Shown in pieces: positions 24,605-33,603 of a stretch of 64,000 nucleotides of DNA. Position 1 is the first letter of the stretch, and every line of letters starts with the position of its first letter. Below the pieces are notes generated by a model. It was not told where the DNA came from and made no database searches. It was given only the letters and a program-made list of their open reading frames with translations. The DNA lies in contig JAFTCX010000056.1 in assembly GCA_017454485.1 (NCBI GenBank), forward strand, positions 82,316 through 146,315, in the 5' to 3' direction. The position numbers and the translations under genes were made by a program. This DNA is from Clostridia bacterium. Its GTDB lineage: Bacteria > Bacillota > Clostridia > Oscillospirales > Acutalibacteraceae.

Positions 24605-25174
24605 TTAAAAATGACAGACCAAAATTTTCAATCCCGGCAGCGCCGCTTTGCAAACAAAGCCGTTTCGCTCATAAAACGCGAGCGCGGTTTGATTGTTTGA
24701 CGCACAGGAAAGAAAAAGCGTGTGGATGCCGATCGTTGCGAGATGCGCCTTGAGCGCGTGCATCAGCGCCGTTCCCGTGCCGCTGTGCCGCGCCGTTTCA
24801 CAAAGGTCGATGTGCAGATGCGCCGAAAACGAGTGCGCAAAGAAAGCGTGGATCGTCTGCGCAAAGCGGCCCTGCAGCGCAAACGAAGGGCCGAGCAAAT
24901 CAATCTGCGGCAGATAGTCTCTTCGGTAACAGCGCAAAAACGCGGCGGTATCCGGCGCACAAAGAAGATATCCCAGCGGCGTGTCGGTTTCATCCACGGC
25001 GACAAAGCAGTGTTCGGTCTGCGTCAGCACATAAATATCGCAATACACGAGGTGAAGATACTGCCTTTGCTTTTCCGTTGCAACGGGAATGCTTGCCGTT
25101 TCTTCACAGATGCGCCGCAGCGCAAGCAGATCCTCCGTTCTGCAAACGCGAACGGTCAGTTTTTCACATTCCAT
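24605..25174 (-). CDS. GNAT-family N-acetyltransferase
   Basis: 189 residues. Acetyl-CoA loop HSGTGTALMHALKAHL, and the closing LFLSCASNNQTALAFYERNGFV, are typical of GNAT domains. The N-terminal half (RVCRTEDLLALRRICEETAS) fits as well. Acceptor unknown. Its first 19 nt overlap the end of glpP, with AAGGA upstream of the ATG. Confidence 0.85.
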   Translation of the reverse strand: MECEKLTVRVCRTEDLLALRRICEETASIPVATEKQRQYLHLVYCDIYVLTQTEHCFVAVDETDTPLGYLLCAPDTAAFLRCYRRDYLPQIDLLGPSFALQGRFAQTIHAFFAHSFSAHLHIDLCETARHSGTGTALMHALKAHLATIGIHTLFLSCASNNQTALAFYERNGFVCKAALPGLKILVCHF

Positions 25175-25728
25175 AATTCCTTACAGGACGTTGACACGCC
25201 GAGCGCACCGCTTTCCAGCGCGTTTTGAATATCCGATTGTGTGCTGACAAGTCCGCCGACGATGACGGGCACCTCCAGCTCTTGCGCAAGCTGTTTTGTG
25301 ATGCGCGGCATGATCCCCGGCAGGATTTCAACCGTATCGGGACGCACGAGGGAGGCGGATTTTACCGTGGTCTGAATGGAAAGAGAGTCCACGATAAACA
25401 GCCGCTGCACGGTCAAAAGTCCGAGCTCCCTTGCGGCCTTGAGCTGGCTGTTTTTGGTGGAGATGATCCCGTCCGGACAAATCTCCTGCGCAATATAGCG
25501 CACCGCAACGGCGTCGCGGGAAAAGCCTTCGATCAGATCGACGTGCAAAAAGATCATTTTCTTTGCCTTTTTCGCCTTTTGCACGATCTCCTTGAGGTTG
25601 AAGATGTTGCCGCAAAGCAAAAAGATCGTGGAGCAAGAGGAAGCGAGCGCTGCGTCGATATCGTCGGGGTTTTTCACCCCGGCGATGATCGGGTTTTGCT
25701 GCAAGCGGTAACGAAAGGTGTCGTTCAT
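25156..25728 (-). CDS. glpP: GlpP-type glycerol-3-phosphate-responsive antiterminator
   Basis: 190 residues. NPIIAGVKNPDDIDAALAS, STIFLLCGNIFNLKEIV, KMIFLHVDLIEGFSRDAVAVRYI, PDGIISTKNSQLKAARELGLLTVQRLFIVDS and VEILPGIMPRITKQL are characteristic of the GlpP family, which binds glycerol-3-phosphate and prevents early termination of glp mRNAs. No glp genes lie in this window. It is 10 nt behind engB in the lon operon. Confidence 0.92.
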   Translation of the reverse strand: MNDTFRYRLQQNPIIAGVKNPDDIDAALASSCSTIFLLCGNIFNLKEIVQKAKKAKKMIFLHVDLIEGFSRDAVAVRYIAQEICPDGIISTKNSQLKAARELGLLTVQRLFIVDSLSIQTTVKSASLVRPDTVEILPGIMPRITKQLAQELEVPVIVGGLVSTQSDIQNALESGALGVSTSCKELWNVKN

Positions 25729-25738
25729 GGCAATCTCC

Positions 25739-26326
25739 TTATTCTGCGTTCAGGCTGCGTGCAATGCAGTCGCGCAATTGCTGTGCACCGGTGCCCTTGG
25801 TTGCGGAAAACGGAAGGATCGCCACGGCGTCATAATCGGCGAGCGCGGCGGTGTGGCGTTCGAGCATCGATGCAAATTCCGTTTTGTTGAGCTTGTCGCA
25901 TTTGGTCAGCGCAACGGCAAACGGGATGCCGCTTTCATGCAGAAAGCGCAGCATATCCGCGTCCTGCGCCGTCATATCGTGGCGCATATCCAAAAGCTGC
26001 ACCACCAGCCGCAGATCGCGTTCCGATTGAAAATAAGCTTCCATCAATTCCGCCCAGCGCAGCTTTTCGCTGTGGCTGACCTTTGCATATCCGTAGCCGG
26101 GCAGATCCACAAACCGGCAGTTGTCCAGCCGGAAAAAATTGATCGTGACCGTTTTTCCGGGCACGGAGCTGACCCTTGCCAGCGCCTTTCGCCCGAGCAC
26201 TTTGTTGAGCAGCGAGGATTTTCCGACATTGGAACGGCCGGAAAAAGCAATCTCCGGCAGATCGGACGCTTTAAGCTGCTGCTTTGTGCCGAAAGAGGTT
26301 TCAAAAACCGCGTTGTCAAATCTCAT
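25739..26326 (-). CDS. engB: Ribosome biogenesis GTP-binding protein YsxC/EngB
   Basis: 195 residues. GTPase motifs: G1 GRSNVGKS (30-37), G3 DLPGYGYA and G4 TKCDKLN. Needed for 50S assembly. GGAGG precedes the ATG, and the start overlaps the lon gene end by 11 nt, an arrangement common in Firmicutes. Confidence 0.97.
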   Translation of the reverse strand: MRFDNAVFETSFGTKQQLKASDLPEIAFSGRSNVGKSSLLNKVLGRKALARVSSVPGKTVTINFFRLDNCRFVDLPGYGYAKVSHSEKLRWAELMEAYFQSERDLRLVVQLLDMRHDMTAQDADMLRFLHESGIPFAVALTKCDKLNKTEFASMLERHTAALADYDAVAILPFSATKGTGAQQLRDCIARSLNAE

Positions 26327-28724
26327 AGTTCCTCCGCGCGTGCGTTTCGTCGGGCTTCAGGCGAATGTGCTGCTGTTCCGGCTTTGCGGGTGTGCTGTCT
26401 TTGAGCGAGAGCGCAAACACCTCGTCAAGATGCTCGACCGGGACAAATTTTACGTTTTCTTTCACAACGTCCTCCACTTCCCAAAGGTCGCTTTCGTTGT
26501 CCTTCGGGATGATGACCAGCTTCACACCGTGCTTGTAGGCCGCCATGCTTTTTTCGCGCAGACCGCCGATCGGCAGCACGCGCCCGGTCAGCGAAATTTC
26601 GCCCGTCATTGCAACGTCGCGGAACGCCGGACGCTGCGTGAGCGCCGAAAGCATGGCGGTCGCCATCGTCACACCGGCGGAGGGACCGTCCTTCGGCACA
26701 GCGCCCTGCGGCACATGAACGTGGATGTCTTTTTTGGTGAACGCTTCGGCGTCGATGCCCTCTCTTGCGGCGATGGAACGCAGATAGGAGTGCGCGGCTT
26801 TGGCGGATTCCTTCATCACGTCGCCGAGCGAGCCGGTCAGCTCAAGCTTTCCGCTGCCGTCCATGACCACGGCTTCCACCTGCAGCAGTTCGCCGCCGAC
26901 ACTCGTCCAGGCAAGGCCGTTAACCACGCCGACGGCGTCCTTTTTCGGCAGCACATCGTCTTTATACTTCGGCGGACCGAGCATCTCGCGCAGCAGCTTT
27001 ACCGTTACCGTCACACGCTTGCTTTCGCCCTTGGTGAGCAGCATTGCGCTTTTGCGGCAAACGGACGCGATGCACTGCTCAAGCCGGCGCACACCGGCTT
27101 CTCTTGTGTAGGACGCGATCAGTTCGTTCAGCGCATCGTCGGAAAAACGAAGCTGATTGCCGGAAAGTCCGTGCGCCTTCATTTGCTTTTTGACAAGATG
27201 GCGTTTGGCGATCTGCAGCTTTTCCTCGGCCGTGTAGCTGGAAAGCTCAATGAGCTCCATACGGTCGAGCAGCGGCGCGGGGATGGTTGACATATCGTTT
27301 GCCGTGGTGATGAACAGCACACGGCTGAGATCGACGGGGAATTCGATGAAATGATCGCGGAAGGTGTTGTTTTGTTCGGGATCGAGCGCTTCCAGCAGCG
27401 CGGACGAGGGGTCGCCTTTATAATCGGCGCCGAGTTTGTCCACTTCGTCAAGCAGAATGATCGGGTTCATGCTCTTCGCCTGCGTCAGCGCGGAAATCAG
27501 CCGTCCGGGCATTGCGCCGATGTATGTTTTGCGGTGGCCGCGAATTTCGGCTTCGTCACGCACGCCGCCCAGCGACATGCGCACATATTTGCGCCCCATT
27601 GCTTCGGCAACCGAACGCACGATCGACGTTTTGCCGACGCCCGGAGGGCCGACAAGGCAGAGGATCTGCGCGCGGCTGCTGTCTGTCATGGCGCGCACGG
27701 CAAGCATTTCCAAAAAGCGCTCCTTGATCTTTTTCATCCCATAATGGTCGCGGTCAAGAATTGCTGCGGCGTGCGCAAGATCGAGCGTATCCTCGGTATA
27801 GACGTTCCACGGCAGGGCAAGACACGCATCAAGATACGAGCGGATGACATTCGCGTCGGGCGAAGTGCTCTGCATTTTGGAAAGCTTGTTCGCTTCGCGC
27901 AGCAGCTTTTCCTCCACATCCTTTTCAAAGTGCAAGGCAAGAATCTTTTCGCGGTACTGCTGCGCTTCGGCAATCGTATCGTCGCCTTCGCCGAGCTCGC
28001 TGGAAATTGCGCGCATCTGCTCGCGCAGGTAGTTTTCGCGCTGAATATCGTCCAACTGCGTCTGCACCTTGCCTTCGATGTCGTCCTCGATGCGGAAGAT
28101 CGCAATTTCATGCGAAAGGATGGCGCACAGCTTTTCCAGTCTGCGGATCGGATGGAATTCCTCCAAAATCGCCTGCCGGTCTTCATAGCCGGAAAGTGCA
28201 TTCGCCGCAATCACATCCGCAAGGTGGCTCGGGTCGCGTGTGAGAAAAATTTCCATCGCCACGTCGCGCGCCTGCTTGTTGGTCAGCTCCGCAAATTCAT
28301 CGAAGATGTCCTTCGTCTTATTGATGAGCGCGGAGATGTAATCCGGCTCAACGCCTCTGACAGCGATATCTTTGCGCTGCTTGACGTCGGAAACGAGGTA
28401 ATAATTTCCGTAAAGCACGCGCATCACATCTGCACGGCTTTCGCCTTCGATCAACACGCGGATATTGTCGCTGTCCGGCGCTTTGACCACCTGCTTGATG
28501 GAGGCGATCACGCCGGTTTTGAACAGCTCGTTTTCACCGGGATCATCGTCGGCAACGCTGCGCTGCGCAACGAGAAACACACGCTGGTTTTCGTTCATCG
28601 CCGCGCGGATCGCCGCGATGCTTTTTTCTCTGCCGACTTCAAAATGCAGCTTCATGCCCGGAAACACAACGAGTCCGCGCAGCGCCACGGTCGGCAGCGA
28701 TTTATAAATCAGATTAACAGCCAT
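26316..28724 (-). CDS. lon: ATP-dependent protease Lon
   Basis: 802 residues, full length. N-terminal substrate domain ([15 protein letters not shown]), coiled coil, AAA+ domain with Walker A GPPGVGKT (359-366) and Walker B ILLDEVDK, and the C-terminal Ser-Lys protease domain with Ser682 ([11 protein letters not shown]) and Lys725 ([10 protein letters not shown]). Degrades damaged and regulatory proteins in the cytoplasm. First gene of a five-gene leftward run with its own promoter. Confidence 0.98.
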   Translation of the reverse strand: MAVNLIYKSLPTVALRGLVVFPGMKLHFEVGREKSIAAIRAAMNENQRVFLVAQRSVADDDPGENELFKTGVIASIKQVVKAPDSDNIRVLIEGESRADVMRVLYGNYYLVSDVKQRKDIAVRGVEPDYISALINKTKDIFDEFAELTNKQARDVAMEIFLTRDPSHLADVIAANALSGYEDRQAILEEFHPIRRLEKLCAILSHEIAIFRIEDDIEGKVQTQLDDIQRENYLREQMRAISSELGEGDDTIAEAQQYREKILALHFEKDVEEKLLREANKLSKMQSTSPDANVIRSYLDACLALPWNVYTEDTLDLAHAAAILDRDHYGMKKIKERFLEMLAVRAMTDSSRAQILCLVGPPGVGKTSIVRSVAEAMGRKYVRMSLGGVRDEAEIRGHRKTYIGAMPGRLISALTQAKSMNPIILLDEVDKLGADYKGDPSSALLEALDPEQNNTFRDHFIEFPVDLSRVLFITTANDMSTIPAPLLDRMELIELSSYTAEEKLQIAKRHLVKKQMKAHGLSGNQLRFSDDALNELIASYTREAGVRRLEQCIASVCRKSAMLLTKGESKRVTVTVKLLREMLGPPKYKDDVLPKKDAVGVVNGLAWTSVGGELLQVEAVVMDGSGKLELTGSLGDVMKESAKAAHSYLRSIAAREGIDAEAFTKKDIHVHVPQGAVPKDGPSAGVTMATAMLSALTQRPAFRDVAMTGEISLTGRVLPIGGLREKSMAAYKHGVKLVIIPKDNESDLWEVEDVVKENVKFVPVEHLDEVFALSLKDSTPAKPEQQHIRLKPDETHARRNYEI

Positions 28725-28760
28725 AAAGTACTCCTTTGCTGTGGGTTCACTTTTCAGATA

Positions 28761-28789
28761 AGCATATCATAATTCGACGATTTTTGCAA
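28761..28789 (-). promoter_or_regulatory. Sigma-A promoter of the lon operon
   Basis: TTGCAA (28789-28784), 17-nt spacer, TATGCT (28766-28761). No CIRCE or CtsR-type direct repeat was noticed near it. Confidence 0.7.
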
Positions 28790-28839
28790 CTGCAAACCGC
28801 GACTTTTTCAAATAATCCGTCTGCATCTTTGCGGAAATG

Positions 28840-28868
28840 TTGACAACAAACGGAAAACAGGGTAAACT
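28840..28868 (+). promoter_or_regulatory. Sigma-A promoter of cca
   Basis: TTGACA (28840-28845), 17-nt spacer, TAAACT (28863-28868), 29 nt before the start codon; divergent from the lon promoter. Confidence 0.75.
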
Positions 28869-28897
28869 TGTTGCATCAAACGAAACGGAGAGAAAGT

Positions 28898-30217
28898 ATG
28901 GTTTTGCCGGATTACGCCGAAAAAGCGATTGCGCTGCTGAACGAAAGCGGCTTTGCCTGCTATGCCGTCGGCGGCTGGGTGCGCGACGGACTGCTGCAAA
29001 GCGCGTCGCATGATATCGATCTGACAACGAGCGCCACGCCCGAAGAAATGCAGCGCGTTTTTTCGTCCTATTCCGTGATCGCTACCGGACTGCAGCACGG
29101 CACTCTGACCGTTTTGCTGGACGGTCATCCCTTGGAGATCACAACCTTTCGCACCGAGAGCGCGTATTCCGACGGGCGGCATCCCGATGCCATCCGCTTT
29201 GCGCGCGATTTAAACAGCGACCTGTCGCGCCGCGATTTCACCGTCAACGCCATGGCGTTTCACCCAAGGGAAGGCGTGGTGGATCCCTTCGGCGGGCAAC
29301 AAGACCTGCAAAACAGCGTGCTGCGCTGCGTCGGAAACGCGGCCGAGCGCTTCACCGAAGACGCGCTGCGCATTTTGCGTCTGCTGCGCTTTGCGTCAAA
29401 GCTCGGCTTTTCTGTGGAAAGCCAAACGAAAAAGGCGGCGTTTGAATGTAAAGAGCGGCTGCTCCTGCTTTCCAAAGAACGGATTGCAGTGGAGTTCAAG
29501 GGCATTTTATGCGGCGCATTCGTCAAAGATGTGCTTTTGGAATATCACGAGATCCTCGCCGTGCTCTTTCCGTTCATCAGCAAAATGTATGGCTTTGCGC
29601 AGCATAATTTTCACCACTGCTTCGATGTGTATGAACACACCGCGACGGTTGTTGCCGCCGCACCGGACACACCCGTGCTGCGCCTTGCGGCGTTCTTTCA
29701 CGATTGCGGAAAACCTGACTGCTTCACAACAGACGAAAACGGAATCGGCCATTTTTACGCCCACGCCTCGCGCAGCGCACAAATTGCAAAAGAAACGATG
29801 CAATCGCTCAAGCTCGACAAAAAAACGACCGAGCGCGTGACGCTGTTGGTGAAGCTGCATGACAGCCCGATCGAGGAGGACGCGCGCGCGATCAAGCGCA
29901 GGCTGAACAAATACGGCGAAGCGGCACTGCTGGAGCTGATCGCCCTGCAGCGTGCGGACACGTTGGGACTCGCGCCGGCATTTCACACGCGGCTGGCGCA
30001 TTTTGACGCGCTCGAATCGCTCACGGGCGAAGTCGTCGCGTCCGGCGCGGTGTTTTCGCTGCGCGATCTTGCAGTGAACGGAAACGATATGAAACGGCTG
30101 GGTCTGCGCGGCAAAGAAATCGGTTCTGCGCTGAAAAAGCTGCTTTGCGCAGTGCTGGATGAAAAGGTCAAAAACGAAAAGGCGGCGCTGCTGGAATATT
30201 TGAAGCTGCACCCTTGA
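28898..30217 (+). CDS. cca: CCA tRNA nucleotidyltransferase (HD-domain type)
   Basis: 439 residues. Adds or repairs the 3' CCA of tRNA. Class II nucleotidyltransferase head: FACYAVGGWVRDGLL, then HDIDLTTSATPEEM (metal aspartates) and RRDFTVNAMAFHP. The neck and body follow, and an HD phosphohydrolase domain (RLAAFFHDCGKPDCF) occupies the C-terminal half. The start is at 28898 (GAGAG upstream), not the earlier in-frame ATG at the promoter -10 box. Monocistronic; the riboswitch promoter overlaps its stop codon. Confidence 0.93.
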   Translation: MVLPDYAEKAIALLNESGFACYAVGGWVRDGLLQSASHDIDLTTSATPEEMQRVFSSYSVIATGLQHGTLTVLLDGHPLEITTFRTESAYSDGRHPDAIRFARDLNSDLSRRDFTVNAMAFHPREGVVDPFGGQQDLQNSVLRCVGNAAERFTEDALRILRLLRFASKLGFSVESQTKKAAFECKERLLLLSKERIAVEFKGILCGAFVKDVLLEYHEILAVLFPFISKMYGFAQHNFHHCFDVYEHTATVVAAAPDTPVLRLAAFFHDCGKPDCFTTDENGIGHFYAHASRSAQIAKETMQSLKLDKKTTERVTLLVKLHDSPIEEDARAIKRRLNKYGEAALLELIALQRADTLGLAPAFHTRLAHFDALESLTGEVVASGAVFSLRDLAVNGNDMKRLGLRGKEIGSALKKLLCAVLDEKVKNEKAALLEYLKLHP

Positions 30218-30242
30218 CTTTCCATGAAACGCATGGTACAAT
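30214..30242 (+). promoter_or_regulatory. Sigma-A promoter of the folT transcript
   Basis: TTGACT (30214-30219), 17-nt spacer, TACAAT (30237-30242). The -35 box contains the stop codon of cca. Transcription would start just ahead of the riboswitch. Confidence 0.8.
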
Positions 30243-30254
30243 AAACACACAAAA

Positions 30255-30349
30255 ACAGAGTAGAGGAACGTGCGTACAGTGTCCGCAGGACGGGGAGTTG
30301 TCTGCGGAACGAAGGGGTTTCCCGCGGTACGTTCCCCGCATCCCGCTGT
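30255..30349 (+). ncRNA. Tetrahydrofolate (THF, folT-type) riboswitch aptamer
   Basis: Aligns along its length with the THF aptamer as remembered: 5' AGAGTAG core at 30257-30263, AGTGTCC near 30278, ACGAAGG near 30309, and closing 3' strand CGCATCCCGCTGT (30337-30349) that pairs with the 5' ACAG end. It precedes a FolT-type folate transporter gene, the usual target. The expression platform is listed separately. Confidence 0.85.
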
Positions 30350-30354
30350 TCATC

Positions 30355-30400
30355 GAATGAAAAGAACCTCTTTCATTCCCGCAGTGGGGCTTGAAGGAGG
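30355..30400 (+). promoter_or_regulatory. Riboswitch expression platform: two mutually exclusive hairpins at the folT SD
   Basis: Hairpin A: GAATGAAA (30355-30362) pairs perfectly with TTTCATTC (30371-30378). Hairpin B: CCTCTTTC (30367-30374) pairs with GAAGGAGG (30393-30400), which is the ribosome-binding site. Both need bases 30371-30374, so only one can form. B hides the SD and A frees it. Translation control is inferred. Confidence 0.75.
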
Positions 30401-30408
30401 AATTTTTT

Positions 30409-31179
30409 ATGTCAGAAGTTCAATCGCAAGCCACCCGCACACCCGAAGGCGCACTCAGTCAGCCGCCGGTTTTCAGCAAAACCTACTGGCGTTTGGCCGC
30501 AAAAAACTTTTCCGATGTGCGCATGATCGTCTTTGCCGCGCTCATCATCGCCATGCGCGTGGTTGTGAAATTTTTCAAAATTCCGCTGGCGGCCGGGCTT
30601 TCGCTTTCCTTTGACTGCTATGTGAATTCCCTCGGCTCGCTGTGCTACGGTCCGCTTGTCGGTCTTGCCGTCGGCGCAATCAGCGACACGCTGGGCTGCA
30701 TCATCCACCCCAGTGGCGATTACTTTTTGCCGTTCATCCTCACGGAGATGAGCAGCTCGTTTATCTTCGGCCTGTTCCTGTGGCGGCGCAACCTGACACC
30801 CGGACGCGTGCTGGTTTGCAAATTCACGGTCAACCTGTTTTGCAACATCATCCTCACGAGCGTGCTGATGAAATGGTATTATTACGCGCTTTACGGCCTT
30901 GAGGACGCGCAGGCGTATTCCATCATCAACCTGACGCGGATCGCCAAAAACCTGATTTTGTTCCCGCTGGAGGCCGTGCTCATCACGATCATACTCGGTG
31001 CGCTGATCACACCGCTGAAATCATTGCGGCTGCTGCCGAAGAATCACGGAAAGCTGGAGATCCGCAAGCGCGACATCGTGCTGGTGGTCGCTTTGCTGCT
31101 GCTTTCCGTCGGACTTGTGCTGCTTTATGTGTTTGTGCTCAAGGATTTCATCGCCGAACACAACATCAAGCTGCTGTAA
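30409..31179 (+). CDS. folT: Folate-specific ECF transporter S component FolT
   Basis: 256 residues, about six hydrophobic segments. RMIVFAALIIAMRVVVKFFKIP, LSLSFDCYVNSLGSLCYGPLVGLAVGAISDTLGCIIHP and YFLPFILTEMSSSFIFGLFLW fit the FolT group of ECF substrate-binding membrane proteins. It works with a shared EcfA/EcfA'/EcfT module encoded elsewhere. The start has AAGGAGG 8 nt upstream. Folate specificity is supported by the upstream THF riboswitch. Confidence 0.9.
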   Translation: MSEVQSQATRTPEGALSQPPVFSKTYWRLAAKNFSDVRMIVFAALIIAMRVVVKFFKIPLAAGLSLSFDCYVNSLGSLCYGPLVGLAVGAISDTLGCIIHPSGDYFLPFILTEMSSSFIFGLFLWRRNLTPGRVLVCKFTVNLFCNIILTSVLMKWYYYALYGLEDAQAYSIINLTRIAKNLILFPLEAVLITIILGALITPLKSLRLLPKNHGKLEIRKRDIVLVVALLLLSVGLVLLYVFVLKDFIAEHNIKLL

Positions 31180-31191
31180 GGGGGCTTTTTC

Positions 31192-32400
31192 ATGGACGCG
31201 CTGCGTTTTCATGGCGGTACATTCAAGCTCATGCAGATCACGGACACGCAGGAGCATCACCGCGTAAATCCGGACACCGTGAAGCTCATCTGGCTGGCGC
31301 TTGCGCGTGAACAGCCCGATCTCGTTGTGCTCACAGGCGATCAGATCGCAGGCTACTCCCCCTCGTTTCGCGGCGATACGAAACGGAAAATCACCGAAAC
31401 ACTTGATACGCTGCTGCAGCCGTTCGATGAATTCGGTGTGCCGTTCTGCATGACTTTCGGCAACCACGACAACAACTGCGGCATCGAAAACAAGGCGCAG
31501 ATGCCGATCTATCGGGCGCACCCGACGTTTCTTTCCGGCACGCCGCGCAGTGAGGACGACCCCGGCACGCTGTCGCTGACATTGAAATCCGCCGACGGCA
31601 AGCGGGACGTTTTTGCGCTGTATCTGATCGACTCCGGCGGAAAGAATCCCGACGGCTCCTATGCCGCGGTCAAAAAAGAACAGATCGAATGGTTCAAAAG
31701 CGAACACGAGCGCCTTTCAGCGGGCGGAGATCCGTTGCCTTCCCTGGTGTTTCAGCATATTCCCCTGCCGGAATATTACAGCGTTTTAAAGCGCGTTCCA
31801 AAGGGCACGAAAGGCGCTGTGGAAGCGTTTTTTGACCACGCGGGCGAGTTTTACGTTTTGCCGGAAAGTGCGGTTGCGCGCGGTGATTTTATGCGTGAAT
31901 CCCCTGCCGCGCCGCCGGTCAACACAGGCGAATTTGCCGCGCTCAAAGAAAAAGGCGGCGTGCTGGGCGTGTTTTGCGGACACGACCATATCAATTCCTT
32001 CGTTCTGCCGCTGGACGGCATGGACCTCGGCTACACGCAGGGCTGCGGTTTTCACGTTTACGGTCCCGGGCGGCAGCGCGGTGTGCGCGTGTTCACCCTG
32101 CACGAGAACGACCCGACCCGATATGAGACGAAAACCGTCACCATGGCAGACCTTTCAGACGATCCGCCTGCCGAGCCGCTGATGGAATTCATTTTACAGC
32201 ATATGCCGGCGTCGGCACAGCCGGTCATCCGCGCGGCAAAGCGTGCCGGTGCAGTTGTGCTCGGCGCTGCGGCAGCGGCGATCGTTTTCAAGCGCTTAAA
32301 TAAAGCCAAACAAAAAGGACACGGATCGACCGTGCCCTTTTTCTATGGCTCTTTTACCATCTGTTTTCTACATATTCGCAGAATGCGTACATATCCTTGA
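31192..32400 (+). CDS. Calcineurin-like metallophosphoesterase
   Basis: 402 residues as read. Metal-binding motifs: ITDTQ (Asp, replacing the usual DxH by a DTQ), VVLTGDQIAG, FGNHDNN, FQHIPL and CGHDHIN, in the right order for the calcineurin-like fold. Substrate unknown; it is 12 nt behind folT and probably shares its transcript. Oddity: the in-frame stop lies beyond a strong hairpin terminator at 32311-32345, and the last 47 nt overlap the converging DUF2804 gene. TAA codons occur in both other frames just before the hairpin (32297 and 32301), so a late frameshift or sequence error is possible. Confidence 0.85.
   Translation: MDALRFHGGTFKLMQITDTQEHHRVNPDTVKLIWLALAREQPDLVVLTGDQIAGYSPSFRGDTKRKITETLDTLLQPFDEFGVPFCMTFGNHDNNCGIENKAQMPIYRAHPTFLSGTPRSEDDPGTLSLTLKSADGKRDVFALYLIDSGGKNPDGSYAAVKKEQIEWFKSEHERLSAGGDPLPSLVFQHIPLPEYYSVLKRVPKGTKGAVEAFFDHAGEFYVLPESAVARGDFMRESPAAPPVNTGEFAALKEKGGVLGVFCGHDHINSFVLPLDGMDLGYTQGCGFHVYGPGRQRGVRVFTLHENDPTRYETKTVTMADLSDDPPAEPLMEFILQHMPASAQPVIRAAKRAGAVVLGAAAAAIVFKRLNKAKQKGHGSTVPFFYGSFTICFLHIRRMRTYP
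32311..32345. terminator. Bidirectional intrinsic terminator
   Basis: AAAAAGGACACGG/CCGTGCCCTTTTT stem with one A-C mismatch and T5 tails on both strands. It is 9 nt behind the DUF2804 stop codon on the - strand and inside the extended 3' end of the phosphoesterase frame on the + strand. Confidence 0.85.
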
Positions 32401-33427
32401 TTTCCAGCACTGTGCCGTCGTCCAGCGTCACGGTACCGTTCCAAAGGCCGTGCACCTGATGAGAATGCATACGCATCACGGCGACGTTCAGATCGGAGTG
32501 GTGATCGTAAAACGGCGTCATGGTCAGATTGAAGCGGCCGTCTTCGGAAATGAACTCCCACGGCTGCATATATTTGTCCGGCTTCGGGAAGGTCTTAACG
32601 TCAACCGCGCCGAATTTATGCGCCTTTCCGTCATAGAACAGACAGGTTTCGGTCGCGTTGCTCTCGTCGCCGATGCCCCATGTAATCTCAAAGCCAAAAA
32701 TGTGACGGTTGCCGTCGGCGTCATAAAGATATGTTGAACCGCTGCCCCAATACCAAACCAGGCTGTATGGCGTGCAGACGCGCCCCCAGTCGAGCGAGCA
32801 GAAGGTGTCGTCCTTTGTGAACTCATAGCATTCGCCGCCGAATTTGAATGTACCGGCGCAAGGCATACAAAGCTGCTTTGTGGTCATGAAATAGCGATCC
32901 GGGAAGCCTTCAAACGGCAAAACGGTCGTGATGTTTTCGAGTCCGGGCATGATGTCCATCTGGAAATTCAGTTCAACATCGTCCATCTTAAAGCAGATGG
33001 TGCGTGAAGTCTCTTCGGTGTCAAACGCAAACGACGCTTTGCCGATCGTCATCTGCACCGTGTTGGGGACATCGCCCTTCGGCGGAAGCACATACTTATC
33101 CTTGCCGCCGATAAAGGGCGACATGACGGATTTCAGCGTTTTCCCCTGTTTGAGATCGACAAGCACAGCGGAAACATAGCCGCCCAGCGAGATGTTTGCA
33201 AAGCTGAGCTGCACCATGTATTTGCCGTTGGAAAGCTGATAAAAATCCCATTCCTTACGGCGCATCTGATGCTTGACATGAAAGCGGTTATAGTTGAACA
33301 CGTTGTGACGCGCCCAGCCCTTGGCGAGCAGCCTTCCGTCCGGCGAAAGCAGGTTCGTCGGTTCGGTGTATTCCGTCTGCTTGCTTTTGAACGGCGCCTC
33401 TTGCCAGCCGACATAGGTTTTTTCCAT
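32354..33427 (-). CDS. DUF2804-family protein
   Basis: 357 residues. WDFYQLSNGKYMVQLSFANISLGGYVSAVLVDL, FCSLDWGRVCTPYSLVWYWGSGS and HIFGFEITWGIGDES are typical of the DUF2804 beta-rich family (lipocalin-like tocopherol cyclase-like folds have been suggested). No signal peptide. GGAGG lies 7 nt upstream of the start. Monocistronic with its own promoter and terminator. Function unknown. Confidence 0.85.
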   Translation of the reverse strand: MEKTYVGWQEAPFKSKQTEYTEPTNLLSPDGRLLAKGWARHNVFNYNRFHVKHQMRRKEWDFYQLSNGKYMVQLSFANISLGGYVSAVLVDLKQGKTLKSVMSPFIGGKDKYVLPPKGDVPNTVQMTIGKASFAFDTEETSRTICFKMDDVELNFQMDIMPGLENITTVLPFEGFPDRYFMTTKQLCMPCAGTFKFGGECYEFTKDDTFCSLDWGRVCTPYSLVWYWGSGSTYLYDADGNRHIFGFEITWGIGDESNATETCLFYDGKAHKFGAVDVKTFPKPDKYMQPWEFISEDGRFNLTMTPFYDHHSDLNVAVMRMHSHQVHGLWNGTVTLDDGTVLEIKDMYAFCEYVENRW

Positions 33428-33557
33428 AGTAGTTCCTCCTGTTCTATTTTTCTTTCACACGTCCGGTGAAAGTGAATTTTCAATCCGTTTGTCCCGATAA
33501 TAGAAGATGCGGTCGCGCTCCGAGATCTCGCGCTGCACGCGTGGGATCGCTGTTTTT

Positions 33558-33586
33558 ATTCTACAACGAAGACGGCAAAAATGCAA
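33558..33586 (-). promoter_or_regulatory. Sigma-A promoter of the DUF2804 gene
   Basis: TTGCAT (33586-33581), 17-nt spacer, TAGAAT (33563-33558). It lies just behind the hisIE stop codon and leaves a leader of about 120 nt containing a GCGCGAGA/TCTCGGAGCGC-type inverted repeat. Confidence 0.6.
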
Positions 33587-33603
33587 GCATATTTTTCAGC
33601 TTG
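33578..33603 (-). terminator. Weak terminator candidate at the end of the his operon
   Basis: CAAGC/GCTTG stem (arms at 33599-33603 and 33584-33588) followed by CATTTTTG on the - strand. The stem is short and overlaps the hisIE stop codon. Confidence 0.35.
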
